DNA from: Chitinophaga pinensis
Lineage (GTDB): Bacteria; Bacteroidota; Bacteroidia; Chitinophagales; Chitinophagaceae
NCBI GenBank assembly: GCA_945878115.1
Contig: CAMDVD010000009.1
Location: forward strand, 1 to 64,000
Direction of reading: 5' to 3'
Length of the DNA stretch: 64,000 nt
The notes beneath the pieces are model-generated. The model was given only the letters and a program-made list of their open reading frames with translations, was not told the origin of the DNA and ran no database searches. Positions 44,253 to 52,817 of the stretch are shown here, in pieces. Numbering within the stretch: the first letter of the stretch is position 1; every line of letters begins with the position of its first letter. The position numbers and the translations under genes are program-made.

Positions 44253-46787
44253 TTATTTATGAATGATTAATTTTTGTACTTGTCTTTTATTTTCTATTGT
44301 AGTTTCAATAAAATAAATTCCATCTGGTAAATTAGACAGTGCATAAGGAATGATATTCATGCCGACAGATAATTCTTTGTGCAGACTTTGCTGAATTGGA
44401 AGCCCTTGCATATTTAATAATTGGATGGAGATGTTGCTCGATTTTGTACTTTGTATCAAGAGTTGCGTCATCTCTTTTGCTGGATTTGGAAATACTTGTA
44501 TAGAATTCATTTCCATCGAAGCTGAAGTAATGCCAACATGCGTCACAGGCACTTTATCTAAATGAATTCTATATGCACCGCTACCAAAAGTAAAAGCCAA
44601 TAAGCTTCTATCTGAAGGAGAATAGACTAAGTCAAAAACCATACATGCGTTTGGCAAACCACTGTTCATCGCCGTCCAAGTAATTCCTTGGTCATTGGAA
44701 CGATACACACCTATATCCGATCCTGCATATAAAGTATCTGGATATAAAGGATCTACTAATAGGCAATGAAATGGAATATCCGGAAGCGTAGTACTGATAT
44801 CCGTCCAAGTTGTGCCACTATTTAAAGATTTAAATAAATGGCCTGCCCCAAATCCAGAGTAGGCAACATATACTTCTTTGCAATTTTTAGGATTGACTTC
44901 AATATCGCGTGGGTAACGATTAGGTAGACCCGTTGAAATATCACTGATCGTTGATCCGCTATTGGTGCTGCGATAGACATGCATTGGTCCATTTTCAGGG
45001 GCTGTTGTGCAATAAAAACTATCTGTACCCAATGAAGAAACAGCAATCGACATTATTTTATTGTCATTGTCTAATGGCACGGCGCCTACATTATTCCAAT
45101 TAGCGCCATAATCTGTCGATTTTAGCATTGCATTTTCACCAGCATAAATCACGGCAGGATTGGAAGGACAAAGAATGAATGGTGCAATAAAAGCGGAAGA
45201 ATTAGGCCCTGTCGGCGAGGCGTTGGTTGAATAAATTTGGTTATTGAAAGTGAAGCCTTGGTCATTAGATTGAATTACATTCAAATATTGATAAGAAGCA
45301 TATTGTATTTGATCATCTGATGGATCTATCGCATTGAAACTTCCATCACCTCCTAATACGGACATCCAATTATTTGGTGTGCCACCATTGAATCGAAAAG
45401 TATTGTGGTCCTGCATACCAATTAATAAAATATTGGAATCGGTCGCAGATACAGAGCCTTTGTAAATTTGTCCAACGGTATAACCGCCAAGACATTCATA
45501 AAAACTTTGTCCAAAATTATTGGAACGATATAATCCAATATCCGTTAAGACATAAATTTTATTGGGGTCGAAAGGGTTCGATTGAACCCCATGTAAATCA
45601 GACCAAATATTCGCATTTGTATTGATAAAATTAGAGCCTGAACTTGTAGATTTATACAGTTCAACACCGCCAGCCAAAACCTTGCTGGAATCATTTGCCT
45701 TCATCATCAAACAATTGGCATACCAACCTTGGTAAGAAGCAATTTCGGTGAATGGCGTATTCATATCTACCCAAGTTGATCCTTTATTTGTAGATCGATA
45801 AACACCAATGGTAGAGAAGGCATTAAAAATAGTAGCCATTACAATATTGGTATTGGCTGGATAAATTTCTACGTTAATACGACCATCTTGTATATTGCTT
45901 GGCAAACCATTTTGTAGAATATTCCAATTTGCGCCAGCATCCTGTGTTTTGTAAAGTCCTTTATTGGGGCTACTTAAATTGCCAACGCCAGCATATAAAA
46001 TACTCGTATCATTTTTGTCTATTTCTAAATCCATCACCATCGTTACCGCTAAAATATTATTCCATGTAATGCCATGATCCGTCGATTTATAAACGCCCTC
46101 GGTAGTAGCTGCATACAACACATTTGCATTTAATGGATTGAATAGTATTTTCCAAACGCCACGTCTTTGCGTATACAGCCAATTTAACGAATATGACCAA
46201 GTCAATCCACCATCTGACGATTTTAAAATACCAATTCCATTACATCCTCTAGTAGTTCGTACAATTAATCCATTGACTGAACTGCCATAATCATAAGTTT
46301 CGCCAGTGCCAATAAATAGTTCATTCGTATTACTTGGATTGATAGCAATACTTCCAACTGCCAATACTGGAAAGCCTGTTGGTACATAAGTCCAAGCGGT
46401 ATTTCCAACGCCTCCAGTTGTTGATTTCCATAAACCTCCTGAAGCTGAACCTAACCATAGTTTTGCTGTATCTATCGGGTCTATCGCCAAAGAAATAGTT
46501 CGTCCACCTTGCCCTACAGGTCCGATGATATCCCATGCGGCCCTAGTTTTTCCTCTTTGCTTTGCGAAATGCGTTTGATAATATAAATAGGCTTTACCAT
46601 AAGCGTCTTCAGGAATATCAGCATACGGATAAGCTCTGCTATCGTTGAGCATACGCAATGCTTCCAAGGCTTCAGATTTTTTTTCGGTATTTTCGGATTG
46701 CTTTGTATTCGGCTTTATTTTCAGAAAGGAATAACAACCAACAATCAGCAAGCAAACGCAAGTAAGTAAAAGAATATTTTTTTTCAT
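44253..46787 (-). CDS. Asp-box (BNR/sortilin-like) beta-propeller T9SS protein
   Basis: 844 aa. The N-terminus LLLTCVCLLIVGCYS looks like a lipoprotein signal (Cys after IVG) rather than a standard signal peptide. The body carries many Asp-box repeats (KSSDGGLTWSYS, KSTDHGITWNNI, KTQDAGANWNIL, RSTNKGSTWVDM, KSTDYGANWNNV, RSNDQGITWTAM), giving one or two beta-propellers like those of sialidases, xyloglucanases and sortilins. The type A sorting domain is at the end (IQVFPNPAKEMTQLLI … VQKLIIHK). Asp boxes alone do not prove glycosidase activity and no catalytic set was identified. It follows the VOC gene by 18 nt, a possible operon. Confidence 0.8.
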   Translation of the reverse strand: MKKNILLLTCVCLLIVGCYSFLKIKPNTKQSENTEKKSEALEALRMLNDSRAYPYADIPEDAYGKAYLYYQTHFAKQRGKTRAAWDIIGPVGQGGRTISLAIDPIDTAKLWLGSASGGLWKSTTGGVGNTAWTYVPTGFPVLAVGSIAINPSNTNELFIGTGETYDYGSSVNGLIVRTTRGCNGIGILKSSDGGLTWSYSLNWLYTQRRGVWKILFNPLNANVLYAATTEGVYKSTDHGITWNNILAVTMVMDLEIDKNDTSILYAGVGNLSSPNKGLYKTQDAGANWNILQNGLPSNIQDGRINVEIYPANTNIVMATIFNAFSTIGVYRSTNKGSTWVDMNTPFTEIASYQGWYANCLMMKANDSSKVLAGGVELYKSTSSGSNFINTNANIWSDLHGVQSNPFDPNKIYVLTDIGLYRSNNFGQSFYECLGGYTVGQIYKGSVSATDSNILLIGMQDHNTFRFNGGTPNNWMSVLGGDGSFNAIDPSDDQIQYASYQYLNVIQSNDQGFTFNNQIYSTNASPTGPNSSAFIAPFILCPSNPAVIYAGENAMLKSTDYGANWNNVGAVPLDNDNKIMSIAVSSLGTDSFYCTTAPENGPMHVYRSTNSGSTISDISTGLPNRYPRDIEVNPKNCKEVYVAYSGFGAGHLFKSLNSGTTWTDISTTLPDIPFHCLLVDPLYPDTLYAGSDIGVYRSNDQGITWTAMNSGLPNACMVFDLVYSPSDRSLLAFTFGSGAYRIHLDKVPVTHVGITSASMEMNSIQVFPNPAKEMTQLLIQSTKSSNISIQLLNMQGLPIQQSLHKELSVGMNIIPYALSNLPDGIYFIETTIENKRQVQKLIIHK

Positions 46788-46805
46788 GCTTAGGTAATTT
46801 TTATT

Positions 46806-47180
46806 TTATTCGTCTTCTGCAAAAATCAATATATAATCATTGATGTCTTGGATACAAAATTCAGTGGCACCATAAAAGGCGACTTCTAAACCTTTAATTA
46901 CAGTGACATGGTCTTTTATTTGTTCATATAATTTTCGAATCTCTTTAACCTGAATATACAATAATAAGGAACCTCCTTTTTGTCTGGAAATGGCTGGAAA
47001 TGCATTGCCTAAGCTGGTAAAAGTTTGAAACATAAAGGTAACATTGCCGCAGGACATCATTGCCCAATCTATATCACCTTCTTGCGGAACCTTTGTAATT
47101 ATTTTAAAACCGAGGAGTTGATAAAATGCAATGGTTTTATGCATGTCCTGTACAAAAATATTCGGTGAAATGATATCCAT
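46806..47180 (-). CDS. VOC (glyoxalase/bleomycin-resistance fold) family protein
   Basis: 124 aa, cytoplasmic. Paired beta-alpha-beta-beta-beta modules: SPNIFVQDMHKTIAFYQLLGFKIITKVPQEGDIDWAMMSCGNVTFMFQ and GGSLLLYIQVKEIRKLYEQIKD … YGATEFCIQDINDYILIFAED. The usual metal positions are not conserved as His/Glu (the first strand has Asn), so it may be a binding protein rather than a metalloenzyme. Lies upstream of and close to the Asp-box gene. Substrate unknown. The 47181-47502 gap upstream shows no convincing gene or RNA. Confidence 0.78.
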   Translation of the reverse strand: MDIISPNIFVQDMHKTIAFYQLLGFKIITKVPQEGDIDWAMMSCGNVTFMFQTFTSLGNAFPAISRQKGGSLLLYIQVKEIRKLYEQIKDHVTVIKGLEVAFYGATEFCIQDINDYILIFAEDE

Positions 47181-47502
47181 TTTTTACTGTAAATTATTTT
47201 TTTTTAATGATAGAGAAGCTGTTTTAATCTGTCTTTTAAGCAAAGAGGTCGGTCAAAGGGTATTAAAGGTAATATTCATTTAGAGTATTCAAAATATTAT
47301 GCCTAAAACTTTTTACACAATAAAACGCTTTAGTGAAATAGAATGCGCTTGTTTGTGTCAACTACTTGGCTTAAAGCCAATGGTAATTGATCAAGATTGT
47401 GCGATCTTTCCCGTGTGAATTATCTTGAAAGCCTTGTGGGAAAGCAGTCTAAACTGTTTTAATTAAATGACAAAGTGTGTACGAAGCTTAAGTAATTGGT
47501 AG

Positions 47503-47511
47503 TACATTTGC
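47503..47511 (+). promoter_or_regulatory. Candidate -7 box of ychF
   Basis: TACATTTGC matches TAnnTTTG and ends 29 nt before the ATG at 47541; it lies inside the longer track ORF, supporting the later start. Confidence 0.45.
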
Positions 47512-47540
47512 GCGAATTTTTTAAAATAACAAATAAATAT

Positions 47541-48638
47541 ATGTCACTTCAAGTAGGTATCGTTGGACTCCCAAATGTAGGTAAATCAACGCTTTTCAAT
47601 GCAGTTAGTAATAATGCAAAAGCGCAAGCTAGTAATTATCGTTTTTGTACTATAGAACCAAATGTTGGACAAGTCGATGTTCCAGATGAAAGACTTGCAA
47701 AATTAGCGGAGCTTGTGGTTCCAGACCGTATATTGCCTACTACCATTGAGTTTGTAGACATTGCTGGACTAGTAAAAGGTGCAAGTAAGGGCGAAGGTTT
47801 GGGCAATAAATTTCTAGCAAATATCAGAGAAGTAGACGCTATAGTTCATGTTGTTCGTTGCTTTGAAGATGAAAATATTTTACGAGAAGAAGGTGCAATT
47901 AATCCAATTAGTGATAAGGAAATTATTGATACAGAATTGCAATTGAAAGATTTGGAAAGTGTAGAAAAGAAAATACAACGTTGCGAAAAGATGGCGAAGA
48001 ATGATCCAAAAGCAAAAGTGGATTTGGAAATTTTATCCAGATGTAGAGTTTGCTTAAATGACGGAAAGAATGTTCGTTCCTTGCAATTGAGTAAAGAGGA
48101 AAAAGAATCTATTTATGATTTGTTCTTATTGTCTGATAAGCCTGTATTATACGTCGCAAATGTGGATGAGGCTAGTATTCATACCGGAAATAAATTTTCA
48201 AATGCCTTGGTTGATTATGCTAAAACGGAAGGTAGTCAAGTCATTGTCATGAATAATAGTATTGAAGCGCAAATTTCTGAAATGGAAAATGCAGAAGATA
48301 AAGAATTGTTTTTGTCAGAGTATAATTTAGCAGAGCCAGGTCTGAATCGATTGATACGCACGGCTTATGAGTTATTAGATTTGATTACTTATTTTACGGC
48401 AGGTGTACAAGAGGTTCGTGCATGGACTATTCATACAGGTTGGAGAGCGCCGCAAGCAGCTAGTGTAATTCATACGGATTTCGAAAAAGGTTTTATCAAA
48501 GCAGAAGTTATTGCTTATCAAGATTATGTGTCTTTTGGTAGTGAAGCTGCTTGTCGTGAGGCTGGCAAATTTAGAATTGAAGGAAAAGAATATGTAGTAA
48601 AAGATGGAGATGTCATGCATTTCAGATTTAATGTCTAA
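47541..48638 (+). CDS. ychF: Obg-family ATPase/GTPase YchF
   Basis: Ribosome-associated P-loop NTPase, 365 aa from the ATG at 47541 (MSLQVGIVGLPNVGKSTLFNAV); the track ORF adds 15 residues upstream of the promoter-like box. G1 is GLPNVGKST, G3 is DIAGLVKGASKGEGLGNKFL, and the G4 position reads VANVDE rather than NKxD, the known change that makes YchF prefer ATP. A coiled-coil insert lies at about 130-200 and a C-terminal TGS domain (FTAGVQEVRAWTIHTGWRAPQAASVIHTDFEKGFIKAEVI … GKEYVVKDGDVMHFRF). A conserved housekeeping gene; role in translation and stress response. Confidence 0.96.
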   Translation: MSLQVGIVGLPNVGKSTLFNAVSNNAKAQASNYRFCTIEPNVGQVDVPDERLAKLAELVVPDRILPTTIEFVDIAGLVKGASKGEGLGNKFLANIREVDAIVHVVRCFEDENILREEGAINPISDKEIIDTELQLKDLESVEKKIQRCEKMAKNDPKAKVDLEILSRCRVCLNDGKNVRSLQLSKEEKESIYDLFLLSDKPVLYVANVDEASIHTGNKFSNALVDYAKTEGSQVIVMNNSIEAQISEMENAEDKELFLSEYNLAEPGLNRLIRTAYELLDLITYFTAGVQEVRAWTIHTGWRAPQAASVIHTDFEKGFIKAEVIAYQDYVSFGSEAACREAGKFRIEGKEYVVKDGDVMHFRFNV

Positions 48639-48678
48639 TCTTTTTTTCATAAGGTTATAAATTGTCTAAATTTATTTT

Positions 48679-48687
48679 TACATTTAC
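48679..48687 (+). promoter_or_regulatory. Candidate -7 box (TACATTTAC)
   Basis: It lies 21 nt before the ATG at 48709, same variant box as upstream of 18092, 54651 and 63846. Confidence 0.4.
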
Positions 48688-48708
48688 CTTTATAATATAT
48701 TTAAAAAA

Positions 48709-49521
48709 ATGAAGAAGAGTTTATTTACTATCGTATGCACATTGTTCGCATTATTTTCTTTTGGGCAATCTAGTTCGGAATATGGATTGAGTATGGGTTT
48801 CAGTGGTTACCTTGGCGATTTACAATCTCCAAATTATACCTACCAAGATCCTGGATTTTTAACTGGTTTTTTTGCGAAATACAATCTCACTTCCGGATTG
48901 AGTGGGAAGGCTTTTCTTAATTTTACTCGTATCCATGCAAGTGATATGAATTCAAGTGACCAAGGACATATCGATAGGAATTTAAGTTTTCGAAGCAATA
49001 TCATGGAGTTTGGATGTATAGGTGAATTTAATGTTTTGCCTTTTGATCCTTTCCATCCAGAAAATAAAAAGTATAGAAGATATTTTCAATGCACTCCATT
49101 TTTTACCTTTGGTTTAAATGTTTTTCATTTTAATCCGCAAACTTATTACAATGGTCAATGGATACGTCTTAATCCATTGCATACAGAAGGTCAAAATTAT
49201 AACTTAACACAATTGGCTATTCCGTTTGGGATGGGTATTAAGTATCAACCAACGCCAAGAATTGTGTGTAGTTTTGAATTAGGATTTAGGAAAACATTCA
49301 CAGACTATTTAGATGATGTGAGTACAAGGTATATTGATCCATCTATCTTAACAGCACAAAATGGGGCTCTATCTGCAGAATTGTCTTATCGTGGAGATGA
49401 GATATTAAATACAACATCTTCCTTGCCAGAAGTTAATTCGCCAAGAGGTAATCCAGACAATAAAGATTGGTATTTAATTAATACATTTTCAGTTAGCTAT
49501 AAATTCTACCATACAAAATAA
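48709..49521 (+). CDS. DUF6089 family outer-membrane beta-barrel protein
   Basis: 270 aa. Signal peptide MKKSLFTIVCTLFALFSFGQ, then an eight-strand-type barrel. The family features I recognise are EYGLSMGFSGYLGDLQ near the N-terminus, RNLSFRSNIMEFGCIGEFNVLPF, RYFQCTPFFTFGLNVFHFNPQ, LTQLAIPFGMGIKYQPTPR and FELGFRKTFTDYLDDVS. DUF6089 proteins are common, uncharacterised outer-membrane proteins of Bacteroidota. Own promoter and strong terminator, so monocistronic. Confidence 0.85.
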   Translation: MKKSLFTIVCTLFALFSFGQSSSEYGLSMGFSGYLGDLQSPNYTYQDPGFLTGFFAKYNLTSGLSGKAFLNFTRIHASDMNSSDQGHIDRNLSFRSNIMEFGCIGEFNVLPFDPFHPENKKYRRYFQCTPFFTFGLNVFHFNPQTYYNGQWIRLNPLHTEGQNYNLTQLAIPFGMGIKYQPTPRIVCSFELGFRKTFTDYLDDVSTRYIDPSILTAQNGALSAELSYRGDEILNTTSSLPEVNSPRGNPDNKDWYLINTFSVSYKFYHTK

Positions 49522-49548
49522 GCTAAATTAATTTCAAAATATACATGT

Positions 49549-49580
49549 AAAAGCCTCCAATTTGGAGGCTTTTCGTTTTG
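49549..49580 (+). terminator. Rho-independent terminator after the DUF6089 gene
   Basis: AAAAGCCTCC (49549-49558) pairs with GGAGGCTTTT (49564-49573) over a 5-nt loop, followed by CGTTTTG. It is symmetrical enough to serve the convergent kinase gene too. Confidence 0.88.
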
Positions 49581-49710
49581 GAAATAATTTTTTGTTTAGG
49601 ATTTTTTTATTTTAATAGGGATGGTTTTTTTGGGAATGTTTTTTTTGAATGGTATGGGCTGAAGCCACATTCCTATTCAAAAAAAAATCACTCCAGATTT
49701 ATTTAGAGGT

Positions 49711-50346
49711 TTAAAATAACCCATTCACTTCCGCATCAACCATACGTATCACATTGGCCAAATCTTCTTTATTATCGGCGAAATTTATTTTGTCAATATC
49801 AATAACCAATAGTTTTCCGTCATCATATTTATCTAACCAGTTATTGTAATATTCATTGAGTCTTTTCAAATAATCTAAACGAATATTCTCTTCATATTCG
49901 CGTCCTCTTTTCTGAATTTGTCCAACCAAAGTTGGTACACTACCTTTTAAGTAAATGAGTAAATCAGGAGGGTTCACCATGCCTTTCAAGGTGGCAAAAA
50001 AGTTTTTGTAGTTTTCGAAATCGCGTTTAGACATCAAACCCATTTCATGCAAATTGGGTGCGAAGATATAAGCGTCTTCAAAAATGGTTCTATCTTGTAT
50101 CACTACTTGATCACCTTTTTGAATTTCAACAATTTGTTTTAAGCGACTATTCAAAAAATAAATTTGCAAATTAAAACTCCAACGATGCATATCATTATAG
50201 AAATCGTTTAAGTAAGGATTGTTTTCTACGTCTTCAAAATGCGGAGACCAGTTGAAATGTTTTGCTAGGATGGTAGTTAAGGTTGTTTTTCCTGCGCCGA
50301 TATTTCCAGCAATGGCAATATGTTTTATTTGTTTCTTAGTTGTCAT
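49711..50346 (-). CDS. Deoxynucleoside kinase
   Basis: 211-aa nucleoside salvage kinase (dCK/dGK family) that phosphorylates deoxynucleosides. P-loop IAIAGNIGAGKTTL at residues 11-24, the substrate motif HFEDVENNPYLNDFY with Glu as base, RWSFNLQIYFLNSR, the DRT motif QDRTIFEDAYIF, and lid Arg residues in KRGREYEENIRLDYLKRLNEYY. Deoxyadenosine/deoxyguanosine or deoxycytidine specificity cannot be read with confidence. Monocistronic or weakly linked to trpS 88 nt upstream. Confidence 0.9.
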   Translation of the reverse strand: MTTKKQIKHIAIAGNIGAGKTTLTTILAKHFNWSPHFEDVENNPYLNDFYNDMHRWSFNLQIYFLNSRLKQIVEIQKGDQVVIQDRTIFEDAYIFAPNLHEMGLMSKRDFENYKNFFATLKGMVNPPDLLIYLKGSVPTLVGQIQKRGREYEENIRLDYLKRLNEYYNNWLDKYDDGKLLVIDIDKINFADNKEDLANVIRMVDAEVNGLF

Positions 50347-50434
50347 GGGGGTAGTAGTGGGTTGTAATACAGAAAGCCATTGGCATATTTAAGCAAAGGC
50401 TAAAGTAATTGCTATTCTTTATAAATTATCGGGA

Positions 50435-51436
50435 TTAAGCATAAAAATTAATTCCCATTTTTTTTCTGGCTTCATCTAAAGTACGTGAAGCACTTGCTCT
50501 TGCCTTCTCTTTTCCTTCTTTCATTATACGATGGAGATAGTTTGTATCTTGTTGTATTTCTTTTGTTTTCTCTCTAATGGGTGCAATAAATTGAACCATA
50601 TCTTCACCCAATTGTTTTTTTAAATCACCATATCTTATAGTACATGCTGCATAATTGGCCACAAATTTTTGATAAGTATCTTCTGCACTTACTAATTTTA
50701 ATAAAGCAAAAACATGTTGAATATCGATTGGCATTTCACTATTCATTTCTGTAGGACCTTGATCCGTCTTCGCTTTCATTACTTTTTTGCGAATGGCATC
50801 ATCACTATCGCATAAATACAAAGTGGCATTTTCATTTTCACTTTTACTCATTTTGCCATTCCCATCCAAACTAGGGATTTTAATTAATTCATTACCAAAA
50901 TTGAATGGATGAGGTTCTGGAAACATATCGCCATAGCGATGATTAAATCGTTGAGCAAAAGTGCGAGCCATTTCCAAATGTTGTTCTTGATCTTTTCCTA
51001 CAGGCACATAATGCGCTTTGTGTATGAGTATATCTGCACTCATGAGGGTAGGGTAGGTAAGCAATCCAGCATTCACATTATCGGGTTGCGTTCGTGCTTT
51101 ATCCTTGAAGGAAGCTGTCTTTTCTAATTCACCTTTATACGCCATCATATTCAACATCAAATAGAGCTCTGGGATTTCTGGAATATCACTTTGCACATAG
51201 AGAGTCACTTTATTTGGGTCTAATCCACAAGCAATATTTTCGGCTAAAACTTTAAATACATTTGGTTTTAATTGTGCAGGATCGGGATGTGTAGTAAGTG
51301 AATGATAATCAGCTACAAAAAAATAACAAGGAAATTGATCTTGCATTTTGATATAATTGAGCATGGCACCAAAGTAATTACCCAAGTGAAGATTACCAGT
51401 AGAGCGAATGCCACTCACGACTATTTTATTTTCCAT
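50435..51436 (-). CDS. trpS: Tryptophanyl-tRNA synthetase
   Basis: Class Ic aminoacyl-tRNA synthetase charging tRNA-Trp. 333 aa from the ATG at 51436 (MENKIVVSGIRSTGNLHLGNYFGA); the track start is a TTG one codon earlier. HIGH-type motif HLGNYFG at about residue 16, the Trp-binding stretch PVGKDQEQHLEMARTFAQRFN, and the KMSKS loop DGNGKMSKSENENAT at about residue 200. Length is normal. The upstream gap holds structured element copy D. Confidence 0.96.
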   Translation of the reverse strand: MENKIVVSGIRSTGNLHLGNYFGAMLNYIKMQDQFPCYFFVADYHSLTTHPDPAQLKPNVFKVLAENIACGLDPNKVTLYVQSDIPEIPELYLMLNMMAYKGELEKTASFKDKARTQPDNVNAGLLTYPTLMSADILIHKAHYVPVGKDQEQHLEMARTFAQRFNHRYGDMFPEPHPFNFGNELIKIPSLDGNGKMSKSENENATLYLCDSDDAIRKKVMKAKTDQGPTEMNSEMPIDIQHVFALLKLVSAEDTYQKFVANYAACTIRYGDLKKQLGEDMVQFIAPIREKTKEIQQDTNYLHRIMKEGKEKARASASRTLDEARKKMGINFYA

Positions 51437-51530
51437 CAATAAACTTTTTAAAAATTAGTCTGCGAAAATAGAAATAATAAAGTGGATTCGTTGTTTTCAA
51501 TGGAATAATCCAGAAAAAAATGAGTTCACT

Positions 51531-51648
51531 AAAAATGTAATAAGAAAGAATTTTTTATTGTCGATGTATTGCGGCAACGATTGCAGCGGAAATCCTTTTT
51601 GCTTGCTTTGAAGCAAAAAGATTGTAGCGAAAAGCGTGTGGGCCGCCC
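51531..51648 (+). repeat. Structured dispersed element, copy D (short form)
   Basis: Plus-strand copy. AAAAATGTAATAAG leader, GATGTATTGCGGCAACGATTG, P1 CTTTTTGCTT/AAGCAAAAAG, then GGCCGCCC. P2 and P3 are deleted while the closing GCGGC/GCCGC pair remains, so the element collapses neatly to one arm. Confidence 0.75.
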
Positions 51649-51688
51649 TAATAATGTTATTTATAAATTGAGTAAAGCCAAAAATAGA

Positions 51689-52615
51689 TTAGGCCTTTGT
51701 CAAATATTTTGCCAATGCCGCATTTACCTTTTGCTCTGTCTCCAAGGCGGAAAGCTCTTGTTTGGCAAAGGTTTCGCCAGTAATATGGTTATATAATTCA
51801 ATATATCTTTCAGAAACTTCTTGGACAAATTCATCGCTCATGTTTGGAATTTCTTGCCCTTCTTTACCCATGAAATCATGCGCGATAAGCCATTCACGTA
51901 CAAATTCTTTGGATAATTGTTTTTGTGCTTCGCCTTTTGCTTGTCGTTCAGCAAATCCATCAGCATAAAAATATCGAGAACTATCTGGTGTATGAATTTC
52001 GTCAATCAAATAAATGGTATCCTCTATTTTGCCGAATTCATATTTTGTGTCTACTAAAATCAATCCTTGTTCGGCAGCCATTTTTTTACCACGTTCAAAA
52101 AGTTGGTAAGTGATATTCTCTAATGCCATCCAATCTTCTTCTGATACCAGTCCACGTTCTATAATTTCTTCTTTGGAAATATCTTCATCATGGCCTTCAT
52201 GTGCTTTGGTGCTAGGTGTAATAATTGGTGAAGGGAATGGGTCATTCTCCTTCATTCCTTCTGGTAAATGAATGCCACAAAGTGTGCGTAATCCGCTTTT
52301 ATAGGTTCGCCATGCATGTCCTGTGAGATTGCCTCGTATAACCATTTCAATTGGAAATGTTTGACAAAGTTTGCCTATGGTAACATTCGGTAAGGGTACT
52401 TCCAAAACCCAATTAGGTACTATGTCTTCCGTTGCTTTTAAAAATTTGGCGGCAATCAAATTGAGCACTTGTCCTTTATATGGAATAGGCTTTGGAAGAA
52501 TGACATCAAATGCAGAAATACGATCGGAAGCGACCATGACTAAATATTGTTGATCGATGGTATGTACATTACGTACTTTGCCTTGATAAAATTGGGTTTG
52601 ATGATGGAACGTCAT
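51689..52615 (-). CDS. purC: SAICAR synthase (phosphoribosylaminoimidazole-succinocarboxamide synthase)
   Basis: Purine biosynthesis: joins CAIR and aspartate using ATP. 308 aa, the longer yeast/Bacteroidota-type form. The N-terminal ATP-site [12 protein letters not shown] and [12 protein letters not shown], then [17 protein letters not shown] (substrate site), and [32 protein letters not shown] with DKEFVREWL-like helix ([12 protein letters not shown]) are all present. Single gene, no purine cluster nearby. A -7-like box sits 4 nt from its ATG. Confidence 0.96.
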   Translation of the reverse strand: MTFHHQTQFYQGKVRNVHTIDQQYLVMVASDRISAFDVILPKPIPYKGQVLNLIAAKFLKATEDIVPNWVLEVPLPNVTIGKLCQTFPIEMVIRGNLTGHAWRTYKSGLRTLCGIHLPEGMKENDPFPSPIITPSTKAHEGHDEDISKEEIIERGLVSEEDWMALENITYQLFERGKKMAAEQGLILVDTKYEFGKIEDTIYLIDEIHTPDSSRYFYADGFAERQAKGEAQKQLSKEFVREWLIAHDFMGKEGQEIPNMSDEFVQEVSERYIELYNHITGETFAKQELSALETEQKVNAALAKYLTKA

Positions 52616-52619
52616 GAAG

Positions 52620-52628
52620 GCAAATGTA
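52620..52628 (-). promoter_or_regulatory. -7 box 4 nt from the purC start (leaderless candidate)
   Basis: The minus strand reads TACATTTGC, a full TAnnTTTG match, ending 4 nt before the ATG at 52615. Confidence 0.45.
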
Positions 52629-52650
52629 ATTTAAAGAATTTATTTTTTAG

Positions 52651-52740
52651 AATAAGTCGTAAGTCATAAGTAGAAAGGCGTAAGTCGTAAGGTGTAAGTC
52701 GAAAGTCATAAGTATTCCGCCTTTGGAATTTGGGATTTAA
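52651..52740 (+). repeat. Heptanucleotide (TAAGNNN) array plus tail
   Basis: TAAGTCG, TAAGTCA, TAAGTAG, then GCGTAAG, TCGTAAG, GTGTAAG and so on, ending with TTTGGAATTTGGGATTTAAA. Same orientation and tail as the arrays at 12697 and 17826. It lies between divergent purC and the amino-acid permease. Confidence 0.8.
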
Positions 52741-52817
52741 AACTTTGTAATTTTACAAAAATTTGGATATTAAAAAAATCGCACTATCTTACTCCAAAAT
52801 TTTAAACTAAACTAACT

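Noticed and set aside
47299-47418. 39-codon ORF MPKTFYTIKRFSEIECACLCQLLG…
   Set aside because: Too short, no partner, no motif; kept only as a note because it lies in an otherwise empty 320-bp gap.
47181-47502. Possible RNA gene or riboswitch upstream of ychF
   Set aside because: Only short palindromes (CTTGATCAAG, GGCTTAAAGCC) that do not form a tRNA or known riboswitch.
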